The position numbers and the translations under genes are program-made. From M30B53 sp964600785 (lineage in GTDB: Bacteria > Planctomycetota > Planctomycetia > Pirellulales > UBA1268): a stretch of DNA of 64,000 nt. The notes under the pieces are model-generated. The model saw only the letters and a program-made list of their open reading frames with translations, was not told the DNA's origin and did no database searches. The stretch is taken from contig CAZRKH010000005.1 in NCBI GenBank assembly GCA_964600785.1, forward strand, positions 1 through 64,000, read 5' to 3'. Shown piece by piece: positions 25,743 through 36,457 of the stretch; positions within the stretch are counted from its first letter, which is position 1, and each line of letters begins with the position of its first letter.

Positions 25743-26390
25743 CTACTCGAGTCCGTGGCGGATGGCCCACACGGCCGCCTGGGTGCGGTCGCTGACGGCG
25801 AGTTTGCGGAGCAGATTTTGGACATGCTCCTTGACGGTCTCCACGCTGATCGCCAGGGCCAGGGCGATCTCCTTGTTGGAAAGACCCAGGGAGATCTGCC
25901 GCAGCACCTGCGACTCTCGCGGGGTAAGCGGAATGTCGAGATCATCCACGGTCGCCTGGTTGGCCATCGTTCCAGCCACCTTCCGCACCGGCCCTGACTG
26001 CAGCGGGGCATGCCCGTCGACGGCGCCCTTGACCGCGTCGCGGATCATCTTGGCGTCAGATCCCTTGACGAGATAGTCGAAGGCTCCGGCCGCCAAGGCC
26101 CGGGCCAGATAGGTCGGGTTGTCGAAAGCCGAAAACATGATCACCCTTGTCTTGGGTGAGGCCGCACGGATTCGGGAGAGCACCTCGAAACCGTCGAGGC
26201 TGCCCGCCTCCTCGCTTCTCAGCCGCACATCGAGGAGGACCACGCCCGGCTTGAGCTTCCTCGCCATCCTGACCGCATCGGTGCCGTTGTCCGCCTCGCC
26301 GGCGACACGCATTCCCGCCTGCTCGAGAATTACAACGAGTCCACGACGGACGACCTCCTGGTCATCGACCACCATCACATTCTCAGCCAC
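25743..26390 (-). CDS. NarL/LuxR-family response regulator
   Basis: A 215-residue regulator with a receiver domain (MVVDDQEVVRRGL; phosphoacceptor Asp in VVLLDVRLRSEE; Lys in YLVKGSD) and a LuxR-type helix-turn-helix (TPRESQVLRQISLGLSNKEIALALAISVETVKEHVQNLL, described in two parts: TPRESQVL and NKEIALALAIS). The GTG at 26388-26390 is chosen because it puts the first strand of the receiver near the N-terminus. No partner histidine kinase is adjacent, so it is an orphan in this window. It is 93 bases upstream of the transporter operon on the same strand and might regulate it. Confidence 0.88.
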   Translation of the reverse strand: MAENVMVVDDQEVVRRGLVVILEQAGMRVAGEADNGTDAVRMARKLKPGVVLLDVRLRSEEAGSLDGFEVLSRIRAASPKTRVIMFSAFDNPTYLARALAAGAFDYLVKGSDAKMIRDAVKGAVDGHAPLQSGPVRKVAGTMANQATVDDLDIPLTPRESQVLRQISLGLSNKEIALALAISVETVKEHVQNLLRKLAVSDRTQAAVWAIRHGLE

Positions 26391-26574
26391 CGGCCCGGCC
26401 CTCCCAATCACACCTCCGAATCCTGACACCAGAACGGCATCAGCGGGGCGACGTTTCGGCGAACCGGCCAAGAATGCCCATGGCCTCGCCCCCTATCTCC
26501 GGGGAGAATAGCCCCCGCCGGGCACCCTCGGCAAGCATTCCGAGGCACACCGCAAAATCGGGCCTCCGCCACCG
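26391..26574. other. Short intergenic region
   Basis: Separates the response-regulator gene from the exported CxxC protein gene, both on the minus strand. It should contain the regulator's promoter. No hairpin with a T-run and no recognised element was found. Confidence 0.3.
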
Positions 26575-27144
26575 CTAGCGAGGCACGACGTAGATTCCCT
26601 CCGCGGTGATCTGCACGATCGGGAACGGGAGGTCGGGGTCATAGCGGCCGCGGCCGCGAATCACGACCTTTTGACCGGCATCGATGCCAAAAATCGCCCG
26701 GGCATCGCTGGGAATCACCGCACCGGCATCATCGACGAACTGCACCGCCGCCACGGTCGCCTTCTCCTTTCGCCGCTTGCAAAACGGGCAGCTGTCGGCG
26801 TCGTGGCCCTCGGCCTTCGCATGGCCGTCGTCCGCGAGGTCGATCAGCATGAACGAGGCCTTACCCTCGAGAAACGGGCTGTCCTTGGGATCCTTGGCGG
26901 CGATCGTGCCGGCAACGGTGATCAATGCCTCGTGGTCGGTGGCTTTTTTGAGGATGCCGAGGGCATCGCCAAGGGTAAGTGCCGCCGGCGGCTTCTCGGA
27001 AAGGACGAACCGTTCCCGGACCTCGGCGGCCGGGATTGCCTCCGCGGCCGAATCACTCGGCCAGCCTGCCACCGCAAGGACCACCGCAACGCATCCGATC
27101 TTCAAGCCCGTCTCGGCCGGCAAGAATCGTCCACCGCTGTTCAT
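26575..27144 (-). CDS. Exported CxxC protein with probable OB-like domain
   Basis: A 189-residue unrecognised protein. It has an N-terminal hydrophobic stretch (KIGCVAVVLAVAGW) that looks like a signal peptide. After this comes LSEKPPAALTLGDALGILKKA, then a beta-rich part (ALITVAGTIAAKDPKD) and a loop GHAKAEGHDADSCPFCKRRKE, which holds one CxxC and several His/Asp, likely a metal site. The ending (IDAGQKVVIRGRGRYD ... GIYVVPR) resembles an OB-fold. Its first bases overlap the end of the His-rich lipoprotein gene as ATGA, so the two are coupled. Together they may handle a metal in the periplasm; that is inference. Confidence 0.6.
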   Translation of the reverse strand: MNSGGRFLPAETGLKIGCVAVVLAVAGWPSDSAAEAIPAAEVRERFVLSEKPPAALTLGDALGILKKATDHEALITVAGTIAAKDPKDSPFLEGKASFMLIDLADDGHAKAEGHDADSCPFCKRRKEKATVAAVQFVDDAGAVIPSDARAIFGIDAGQKVVIRGRGRYDPDLPFPIVQITAEGIYVVPR

Positions 27145-27740
27145 TCCTCGTCTCCCTTTGTCTTGGGCTTGCCGGCGGCATGCTTTTCGATGGCTGCGAT
27201 GCCTTTCTCAACTCGCTCCGATATATCATCGTAGACCGCCTTCCCGCCATCGTGGATCGTTTCATCGAGCTCGTTGAAGGCCTCAAAAAGCTTGTCCGTC
27301 GCATCCTTGACCGCTTCGGAAGCCTCTTCGCCGAGCGACGCGGCAAGCCCCTCGATGTCTTCAAGCAGATGGCCGACCGCATGGACATGCCCGTCAGCGG
27401 CCTCGACGTTCTCCTCACCAAGCGAGGATTTCAGCTTGCCAACCAGCGACTTCAGCTCGGCAAGACCCTCCGCCAGCGTTTCGGGATGCACGTGCTCGGC
27501 GTCGTGGTCATGGTCGTGGTCATCGCCATGGTCGTCGTGGCTGTGGTCGGTCTCGGCCGGCTTTTTCTCGGTCGTCGCCCCTCCCCCGCCGGCTGGAGGC
27601 GGACTGCAGCCGCCGATCGCCACCGTCACCGCAGGCAGCAGCATCCCCACGAGGACCGGCCCCAGCATGCTTCCCGCCGCGGCCCGCGGCTTTGCGATTT
27701 GCATCTTGTGTCGCATCTTTTGTCGCATCACCCGTCTCAT
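27141..27740 (-). CDS. Histidine-rich lipoprotein
   Basis: A 199-residue protein with a lipobox near AIGGC at about residue 37, after a leucine/valine-rich segment. Directly after the cysteine is a Pro/Gly spacer and then a cluster of alternating His and Asp (DHSHDDHGDDHDHDHDAEHVH at about residues 57-77, 20 residues long by pieces), typical of zinc- or nickel-binding arms. The remaining two-thirds is helical and rich in Glu/Ala/Leu heptads. The N-terminus has four ATGs within 13 codons (RRVMRQKMRHKM), so the exact start is uncertain. Coupled by ATGA overlap to the CxxC exported protein. It is divergent from a conserved gene. Confidence 0.7.
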   Translation of the reverse strand: MRRVMRQKMRHKMQIAKPRAAAGSMLGPVLVGMLLPAVTVAIGGCSPPPAGGGGATTEKKPAETDHSHDDHGDDHDHDHDAEHVHPETLAEGLAELKSLVGKLKSSLGEENVEAADGHVHAVGHLLEDIEGLAASLGEEASEAVKDATDKLFEAFNELDETIHDGGKAVYDDISERVEKGIAAIEKHAAGKPKTKGDEE

Positions 27741-29291
27741 ATCTTGGCTCCCGTGTGGGGTCTCTGTTTCGCGGGGTACAAACCCTAGCGCGAACTGAAG
27801 AATACCGGTGTAGGTTGCCGGCTGACAAATCCGGTTTTCACAGCCCGAGGAATGAACCATGGCAGACACCGCCGGCAGCATCGATCCGATCGCCCAGAAG
27901 GCCCTCGCGATCAACCTCGACGAACGGCTTTACGGCACCTTTGCCGAGATTGGTGCCGGCCAGGAGGTGGCCCGCTGGTTTTTCAGCGTGGGGGGCGCCG
28001 CGGGAACCGTGGCCAAGACGATGTCGGCCTACGACATGACCTTCAGCGACGAGATCTACGGCCATGCCTCGCGGTACGTTTCGCTCGAGCGGCTGACCGA
28101 AATGCTCGATCACGAGTACGGCCTGCTCGGCGAACGGCTTTCACAGTCACGTGGCGGCCGCAGCTGCTTCTTCACCTTCGCCAACACCGCCGCAGCCCTT
28201 TCGCATCGTGGCGGCAACGAATGCCATGCCTGGATGGGGATTCGCTTCCAGACCGAACCCGGGGCCGAGCCGAGCGACCTTTTGATTCACGCCCGAATGC
28301 ACGACCGCAGCAACCCTTCGCAGCAGGAGGCGATCGGCAGGCTGGGGGTGAACCTCTGCACGGCGGCCTTCTACCACTGGAAGCAGCCGCGGGCGATGCT
28401 CGAGATGCTGCTGGACGACATCGAGCCGGGTCGCCTGGAGATCGACTGGGTGCAGCTCGCCGGGCCGGCCTTCTCCACCCCCGGTCCGATCGACAACCGC
28501 CTGATGGCTCTGCACCTGGTGCGGCTCGGCTTCACCCCGGCTGTGCTCTTCGGTGACACCGGTGAGCCACTCCTGGCCGCCGACGTGCTGCGTCGCAAGG
28601 CGGTGCTCGTGGAACGCGGCCGCTTCGCGCCGGTCACGCGACTCAATCTCGGCATGCTCGCAGAGTCACGAACGCTCTTCGAGGCCGAACTTGCCGCCCC
28701 ACCAAACCCCGGCGACCCGGTGGCCTCCGCCTCCACCTGCCCGGCGGTGCTGGAGGTCATGGAAATCACGATGAACAACCTCCGCGACCGCGGCATGGTC
28801 GACGACGCCGACTTTCTCTCCCGCGTCGACCTCCTCACCGCCGCGGGAAAGATGGTGCTCGTTTCCGATCTCGGACCCTTCCACCGGCTCGCGGAATACC
28901 TCGCCGAGCGGAAGGTGGCCCGCGCGGGGATCGTGCTCGGCGTGCCGCTGCTGCGGGAGCTGTTCGTCGAAAACCACTACCGCGACCTGCCCGGCGGCAT
29001 CCTGGAAGCCTTCGGGCGGCTCTTCACCCATTCGGTGCGGCTGTTCGTGCATGCCACCCGCGATCCCCTCGACGGCCGGCCTGTCACCGCTGAGTCGCTG
29101 AAAGTCGCGGGCCACCTCTGCCACCTCCACAGGCATCTTCTCGAGAATCGGTTCATCATCCCGATTCCTTTCGACGAAGCCTCGCTGCGGACCTACTCGA
29201 GCGACGAGGTGCGGAGCCGGATCGCCGCGGGCGACCCCAGCTGGAAGGCGTTCGTGGAGCCGGCCGTGGCGGAGCTGATCGAATCGCGGGG

Positions 29292-31502
<2,211 letters not shown>

Positions 31503-31590
31503 GCGGCGGGATCATACCGCGCCGGCCCTCCGCACGCCGACCTCAGCCGGCGGGGCTTGCGGCACCGCCGCGGCAGGGAAGAATATCCAC

Positions 31591-32676
31591 GTGAGCGGAG
31601 CCACCTATTCCAGTGCCGGGGTGAACCTCGACCTCTACCGCGAGGCGATGTCGCGGATTCCGTCGCACCTGCGGCGGACACATTGTCCCCGCGTGGAAAG
31701 CGCCGAGGGAAGCTTCGCCGCGGTCTTCCGGCTCGATTTCGAGGGTCTCTTCGCCCGTCGCTACGACGACCCGCTGCTCGTCTCATGCACCGATGGGGTC
31801 GGCACCAAGCTCAAGATCGCCACGCTCGCCGGAGCCCACCGGACCGTCGGCATCGACCTGGTGGCGATGAGCGTCAACGACCTGATCTGCACCGCTGCCG
31901 AGCCGCTCTTCTTTCTCGACTACATCGCGATGGCGGCCGACGAGCCCGCCCTGCTCGAGCAGATCGTGCAGGGCATCGCCGATGGCTGCGTGGCGAGCGA
32001 CTGCGCCTTGGTCGGCGGCGAGACCGCCATCCTTCCCGACATGTACCAGCCAGGTGAATACGACCTGGCCGGCTTCTGCGTGGGCGTGGTCGAGCGACGC
32101 AAGCTCGTCGACGGCAGCCACATGGAACCGGGCGATATCGCGATCGGCCTGGCCTCCAGCGGCCTCCACTCCAACGGCTTCAGCCTCGTCCGCAAGGCCG
32201 TGTTCGAGATGGCCGGCCTGGCCTGCGGCGATCGGGTCGACGAACTCGCCGGCCGAAGCGTGGGTGAAATCCTGCTCGAGCCGACCCGGCTCTATGCCCG
32301 CCCGATCAAAAGCGTGCTGGCCCACTACCGTGTCAAACAGGTGGTGCACGCGATCGCGCATGTGACCGGCGGCGGGATCGTGGAAAATCTCGCCCGCGTC
32401 GTGCCGCCGCGGGTGCAGGTGGTGCTCTCGCGGAGCGGCTGGCAGGTGCCACCGGTCTTCCGCTGGGTGCAGCGGCTCGGGCGGATCGAGGAGGCGGAGA
32501 TGGAGCGGGTGTTCAACATGGGCATCGGCATGGTGCTCGTGGTGGCCCCCCACTTCGCCGCGAGCATCCGCAGCCAGCTTGCCGACTTCGGGATCGAGTC
32601 GTTCGACCTCGGCCGTGTCGAGGCCGCCTCGCCGGATGACCCGCGGGTCGTGCTCCGCGACGAGCCGGCGGCGTAG
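31591..32676 (+). CDS. purM: Phosphoribosylformylglycinamidine cyclo-ligase PurM
   Basis: A 361-residue PurM. The family features are SCTDGVGTKLKIA, IGIDLVAMSVNDLI-type residues (GIDLVAMSVNDLICTAAEPLFFLDYIA region), LVGGETAILPDMY, GLASSGLHSNGFSLVRK and HVTGGGIVENLARV. It closes the imidazole ring to form AIR in purine synthesis, using ATP. The GTG start is chosen because it begins the conserved SGATYSSAGVNLD opening; the open frame extends further upstream without support. It stands alone here, with a hairpin right after its stop codon. Confidence 0.93.
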   Translation: MSGATYSSAGVNLDLYREAMSRIPSHLRRTHCPRVESAEGSFAAVFRLDFEGLFARRYDDPLLVSCTDGVGTKLKIATLAGAHRTVGIDLVAMSVNDLICTAAEPLFFLDYIAMAADEPALLEQIVQGIADGCVASDCALVGGETAILPDMYQPGEYDLAGFCVGVVERRKLVDGSHMEPGDIAIGLASSGLHSNGFSLVRKAVFEMAGLACGDRVDELAGRSVGEILLEPTRLYARPIKSVLAHYRVKQVVHAIAHVTGGGIVENLARVVPPRVQVVLSRSGWQVPPVFRWVQRLGRIEEAEMERVFNMGIGMVLVVAPHFAASIRSQLADFGIESFDLGRVEAASPDDPRVVLRDEPAA

Positions 32677-32697
32677 CAGACTGTGAAACCAGTCTGC
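32676..32697 (+). terminator. Perfect hairpin after purM
   Basis: GCAGACTG at 32676-32683 and CAGTCTGC at 32690-32697 form an 8-bp perfect stem with a 6-base loop, starting at the last base of the purM stop codon. The run GATTTTTCC follows about 20 bases later. It is a plausible transcription end for purM, and being symmetrical could also serve the convergent dsbD-like gene. Confidence 0.55.
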
Positions 32698-32747
32698 CGG
32701 TGCGGGATGATGCTTTGATTTTTCCGTTCTCGACCGCCCATGCCCCG

Positions 32748-35186
32748 TCAGGGACGCGAAGCGGCGCGGATTTCAGGATCACACTGCCGCGAAGGGCCCG
32801 CCTCGCGGATCGCCTCGAGCACCTGCGACTCGGTGAGCAAGTCGCGAAGAACGATCGGCTCCCGCATCGGCTCGCCCGGACGGCAGCCGGGATAGATCGC
32901 CAGTAGCGGGATCGATCGGCTTTGCAGGCTCTCGAGCATCATCTTGATCTCGGCCGATTCCTCCGTCCAATCGGCCAGCAGGGGCACGACCCGATTCTCC
33001 TCGAGCAGCTCCTTGACCGCATCGGTCTCGATCGCCGTAGCCAGGTTGAGCTTGCAGGTCATGCACCAGTCGGCTGAGAAGTCGACCAGCACCGTCGACC
33101 CCTCCTCACGCAGGCTCGCCAGCCTGGCCCGCGAGAACGGCTCCCAGGGGATCAGCGACTCCACTGGTGCCAAGAGCGAAAACGAGAGCCCGCCGAGGGC
33201 CGCGGCAATGCCCGCCGCCTGGATCCAGCGGCCGGTCTTGGGGGTCGTCGGGGCAAGGGTTTGGCCGCGGCCGATCCACCAGCAGCCGGCCCAGATCGAG
33301 AACAAAAGCCCCAGGGTCGGCACCAGGTAGTCGTCCTCGAGGAAGGTGAACAGGAAGACGACCGTGCCGAGCATCACGAAGCCCATCACTTCCTTGACAG
33401 TCTCCATCCAGGCTCCCGGTTTCGGCAGGAACCGGACGAGTGAGGGGAAGGCACCGACAAGCAGATAGGGCAGGGCCATCCCGGTGGCGATCGAGGCGAA
33501 GACCGCGTAGGTCACGCTCGTGGGCTGCGAGAGGGTGTAGCCGAACACCGGCCCCAGGAACGGCCCGCTGCAGGGCGTGGCCAGCACCGTGCTCAGGACA
33601 CCTTTGAGGAAGGCTCCCAACGGTCCCTCCTTGCTCTGCACATGGCCGGCACGTTCACCGATGAAACCTGGAATCGGGATCTCCCAGACACCCAAAAACG
33701 AGAGAGCGAAGGCGAACACGATTGAAGCCATCACGATGTTGAACTTCGTGGAGGTGAACTGCTCGCCCCAGGCGAGATTCGATGCGCCCAGCCCGACGTT
33801 GGCCGCCACGCTCGCGGTCGCCAGCACAAAGAACACCGCAAACAGCCCGGCCACATACCAGAGGTTCATCTCGAAGACCTCGCGGCGAGCCCGGCCCGAC
33901 TGCTGGGCGAAGGCCATCAGCTTCAGGCCGAGCACCGGCAGCACGCAGGGCATGAGATTGAGAATCAGCCCCCCGGCGAGGCCCATCGCCAGGGCCACCG
34001 GCAGCGAGAGGGCTGTCGCCGAAAAGCCCGGGCCGACCGGGCCTGGCGGCTCGACGGCCGCGGCCGTCGACGTGCCGGGCAGGCTGATCGGGGCGGCGGC
34101 GGCGGCCACCTCGGCATAGCGGGCGGAGCTGAAATGGAGCGTGGGGTCGCCATCATCAGGCAGCAGGCCGCGGATCCGAACGGCAAACGGTGGGTCGCAG
34201 GCGGTTTCCCTGCAGGTCTGGTAGCCGACGAGCAGATCGATGCCGTCGGGCGCCTCCCCGGCAGAGCCGACCGAGGCGGTTTCTTCGACACGACGCAGTT
34301 GCAGATCGAGTTCCACCGCCTCCTCGGCGGTGGCGGTCTGCACCGCGCGGGCACGAATCTCCTCGACGGCGTACCCCCGCGTCTCGGCGATCGAGACGAG
34401 CGTCGGCTTGCCTTCACCGATGTCGCTCGTGTCGGCCGACGCCGCCGGATAAAGATGCCATCCGTCGGTCGGCAGCAGCCGCACCGTGAGCTGCCGCCTC
34501 GTCCCGGCGGAACGATCAAACCAGGCCTCAAAGAGCACATGCCCCCGCTCGGGCTGGTGCATCACCGGCGGACTCGGCGGCGATTGCGTTCCGGCGGGCC
34601 CGAGCACGGCGGTGAAGGGGATTGTTTCCGGCGGCAGGCAGGAGGTCGCTCGGCACAGCTGAAATGTCAGCGAGCCCTCCAGCTTTTCGCCAGACGACGC
34701 GGGGTTCGCCTTCAGCGGCACCTCCCAACTGACGTTCCCCGCATGCTCGCGGAGTTCGAGCCCCTTCCAGGCCGGCACGTCATCAGCCTCATGCGATTCC
34801 GGCGGCGGGTCGGCCGCGAACTCACCATCCGGCAGCCAGGGGGAGTCGTCGTTGACGCGGATCACCGTGGCCCGCGGTCCGCCCGGAGGCTGGTCGATCG
34901 CGTAGAGGTGCCAGCCCGGCTCGATCTCGGCTTGCACCCGCAGCAGGCGACCTCCGCCCTCCGCCGCGGGCACCATCTCGGCTGAAACGCTCACGCGATC
35001 GGCCGATGCATCGAGACCGAAGCCGCCGCCAAAATCGGGCAGGTCTTCGACGGCAATCGTGGCCTGCACGGTCGCGAGTGCGGCACACACTCCGATCACA
35101 CCCCGCGTGGCGATTGCCAGGGGAGTTGAACGCTCGATGCCAAGGCCCGCACGAAGCAGGCCCGGCGAACTGCACGATCGCCTCAT
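32748..35186 (-). CDS. dsbD: Thiol:disulfide interchange protein DsbD with two alpha-like domains
   Basis: An 812-residue inner-membrane protein. After a signal peptide there are two DsbD-alpha-like periplasmic domains, each with a redox cysteine pair: CRATSC at about residue 180 and CRETAC at about residue 330. Then follows the transmembrane domain with LNLMPCVLPVLGLK and ATPCSGPFLGP, whose cysteines shuttle electrons. The C-terminal thioredoxin domain holds the active site DWCMTCK near residue 705. DsbD passes electrons from cytoplasmic thioredoxin to periplasmic partners. Most DsbD proteins have one alpha domain and about 560-600 residues, so the second copy and the length are unusual. Confidence 0.9.
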   Translation of the reverse strand: MRRSCSSPGLLRAGLGIERSTPLAIATRGVIGVCAALATVQATIAVEDLPDFGGGFGLDASADRVSVSAEMVPAAEGGGRLLRVQAEIEPGWHLYAIDQPPGGPRATVIRVNDDSPWLPDGEFAADPPPESHEADDVPAWKGLELREHAGNVSWEVPLKANPASSGEKLEGSLTFQLCRATSCLPPETIPFTAVLGPAGTQSPPSPPVMHQPERGHVLFEAWFDRSAGTRRQLTVRLLPTDGWHLYPAASADTSDIGEGKPTLVSIAETRGYAVEEIRARAVQTATAEEAVELDLQLRRVEETASVGSAGEAPDGIDLLVGYQTCRETACDPPFAVRIRGLLPDDGDPTLHFSSARYAEVAAAAAPISLPGTSTAAAVEPPGPVGPGFSATALSLPVALAMGLAGGLILNLMPCVLPVLGLKLMAFAQQSGRARREVFEMNLWYVAGLFAVFFVLATASVAANVGLGASNLAWGEQFTSTKFNIVMASIVFAFALSFLGVWEIPIPGFIGERAGHVQSKEGPLGAFLKGVLSTVLATPCSGPFLGPVFGYTLSQPTSVTYAVFASIATGMALPYLLVGAFPSLVRFLPKPGAWMETVKEVMGFVMLGTVVFLFTFLEDDYLVPTLGLLFSIWAGCWWIGRGQTLAPTTPKTGRWIQAAGIAAALGGLSFSLLAPVESLIPWEPFSRARLASLREEGSTVLVDFSADWCMTCKLNLATAIETDAVKELLEENRVVPLLADWTEESAEIKMMLESLQSRSIPLLAIYPGCRPGEPMREPIVLRDLLTESQVLEAIREAGPSRQCDPEIRAASRP

Positions 35187-35219
35187 TGCGCGGAGTCTAG
35201 CGAGGGGCTTTTCCCGGGG

Positions 35220-36335
35220 TCAATCGGGAGTTCCGCGGGCGATGCCGCGGCGGGGGGCGGCCGCGAGGAACCGCACGGCCGGCCCGAGTCGGCCCAGGAG
35301 TCTCTCGATTCGCGAGACCACCGCTGCGGGCCGGGCAAACTCCCGCCGCTCTTCGACGACCCACCGCAGCCAGTTATCGAGCCCCAGAACGACCCCCGAG
35401 GCATGCAGCCAACCGACGGCCTCCCGCTCGTCGGAAGAGAGTCCGCCACGGTATCCGGCGGCGGCGGCATAGGCATCCAGCGCGTCGGCATGACCCGCGG
35501 CTTCTGGCAGGCCCAACTCCCAGTCGCCCAGGAGTCGTGCCAGGTCGCAGGCCACGCTGTCGAAACCCGCGGCATGGTAGTCGATCAGCCCCACGACACG
35601 GGATGGCTTTCCCGGGGATGTCTCATCAGCGAAGAGCACATGCTCGGCGGTGCAATCGCGAAGCACCACCTGACGAACCTCGAGTGCGGGGGGGTCTTCG
35701 GCAATGCGGCGGACCGCCTGCTCAACCAGCGGCCGCATCGCCGCCTCCGCCGCGGCCAACTGCCGCCAAATGCCGCCGGCACGCTCGAGTCGTGCCGGCC
35801 AGGGATCGGCAAGGATTGCGGCCGCTCGCTGCGGGCGATACACCGCTGCCGGGGGCGGACCGGCGGGCGGCAGGGCGGTCAAGTCGGCGACCGCCCGGTG
35901 GACCGCCGCGACCGCCTGGATCGCGGCGATCACCTCCGCAGGCCGCGGCCGCAGCCGCGGACGACCCTCGATCCAGGAGAGCATCTCCCAGTGCCGGCCG
36001 TCCGCCGCGACGAACACGCTGCCCCCGCCGGGGTGTTCCACGGGCCGCGGAACGATCGATCCGCTGCCGGAGGCATGCCGCAGTATCCGGTGTACCCACT
36101 CCGCCCGCCGGAGGTCGTAGCCGGGCGGGAACGCCTTCACCAGCCAGACCCCGCCGCAGGCAGGGCCCGAGCTGAGCTGCACCCGAAACGCGGCACCGCC
36201 ACTGAAGCCGCCGGCGAGCGGCTCGAGCAGCACCGCAGCCTCCTGAATGCGGAGATAGCCGGCCGCCACGCGGCGTGCCTGCGTGGCCGTTTCAGTCGCT
36301 CGGCTGCCGTGAAAATGGTTCGGATTGGAGGGCAT
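35220..36335 (-). CDS. Aminoglycoside phosphotransferase-family kinase-like protein
   Basis: A 371-residue protein with the APH/choline-kinase fold. Landmarks are GGFSGGAAFRVQL (nucleotide-binding loop), WLVKAFPPGYD (lysine), the Brenner-type motif LRDCTAEHVLF (catalytic Asp, with Cys where many have His) and VGLIDYHAAGFDSVACDLARLLGDW (metal-binding Asp). Members phosphorylate small molecules such as homoserine, choline or antibiotics. Substrate is not evident and resistance is not implied. The start is the ATG just before PSNPNHFHG; the open frame reaches 36632, with no support. Divergent from the metalloprotease gene. Confidence 0.8.
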   Translation of the reverse strand: MPSNPNHFHGSRATETATQARRVAAGYLRIQEAAVLLEPLAGGFSGGAAFRVQLSSGPACGGVWLVKAFPPGYDLRRAEWVHRILRHASGSGSIVPRPVEHPGGGSVFVAADGRHWEMLSWIEGRPRLRPRPAEVIAAIQAVAAVHRAVADLTALPPAGPPPAAVYRPQRAAAILADPWPARLERAGGIWRQLAAAEAAMRPLVEQAVRRIAEDPPALEVRQVVLRDCTAEHVLFADETSPGKPSRVVGLIDYHAAGFDSVACDLARLLGDWELGLPEAAGHADALDAYAAAAGYRGGLSSDEREAVGWLHASGVVLGLDNWLRWVVEERREFARPAAVVSRIERLLGRLGPAVRFLAAAPRRGIARGTPD

Positions 36336-36457
36336 GAGCGGGTAATGACGACTCGGAAAACGGGTTCGCTCCGAAGATTGGTGCCGTCGCGAGGGCGATG
36401 GTACCTTGCAAGTTCCGGCCCACGGCCGAGTCAGAACCCTTTCACGGAGCGTAGGCG

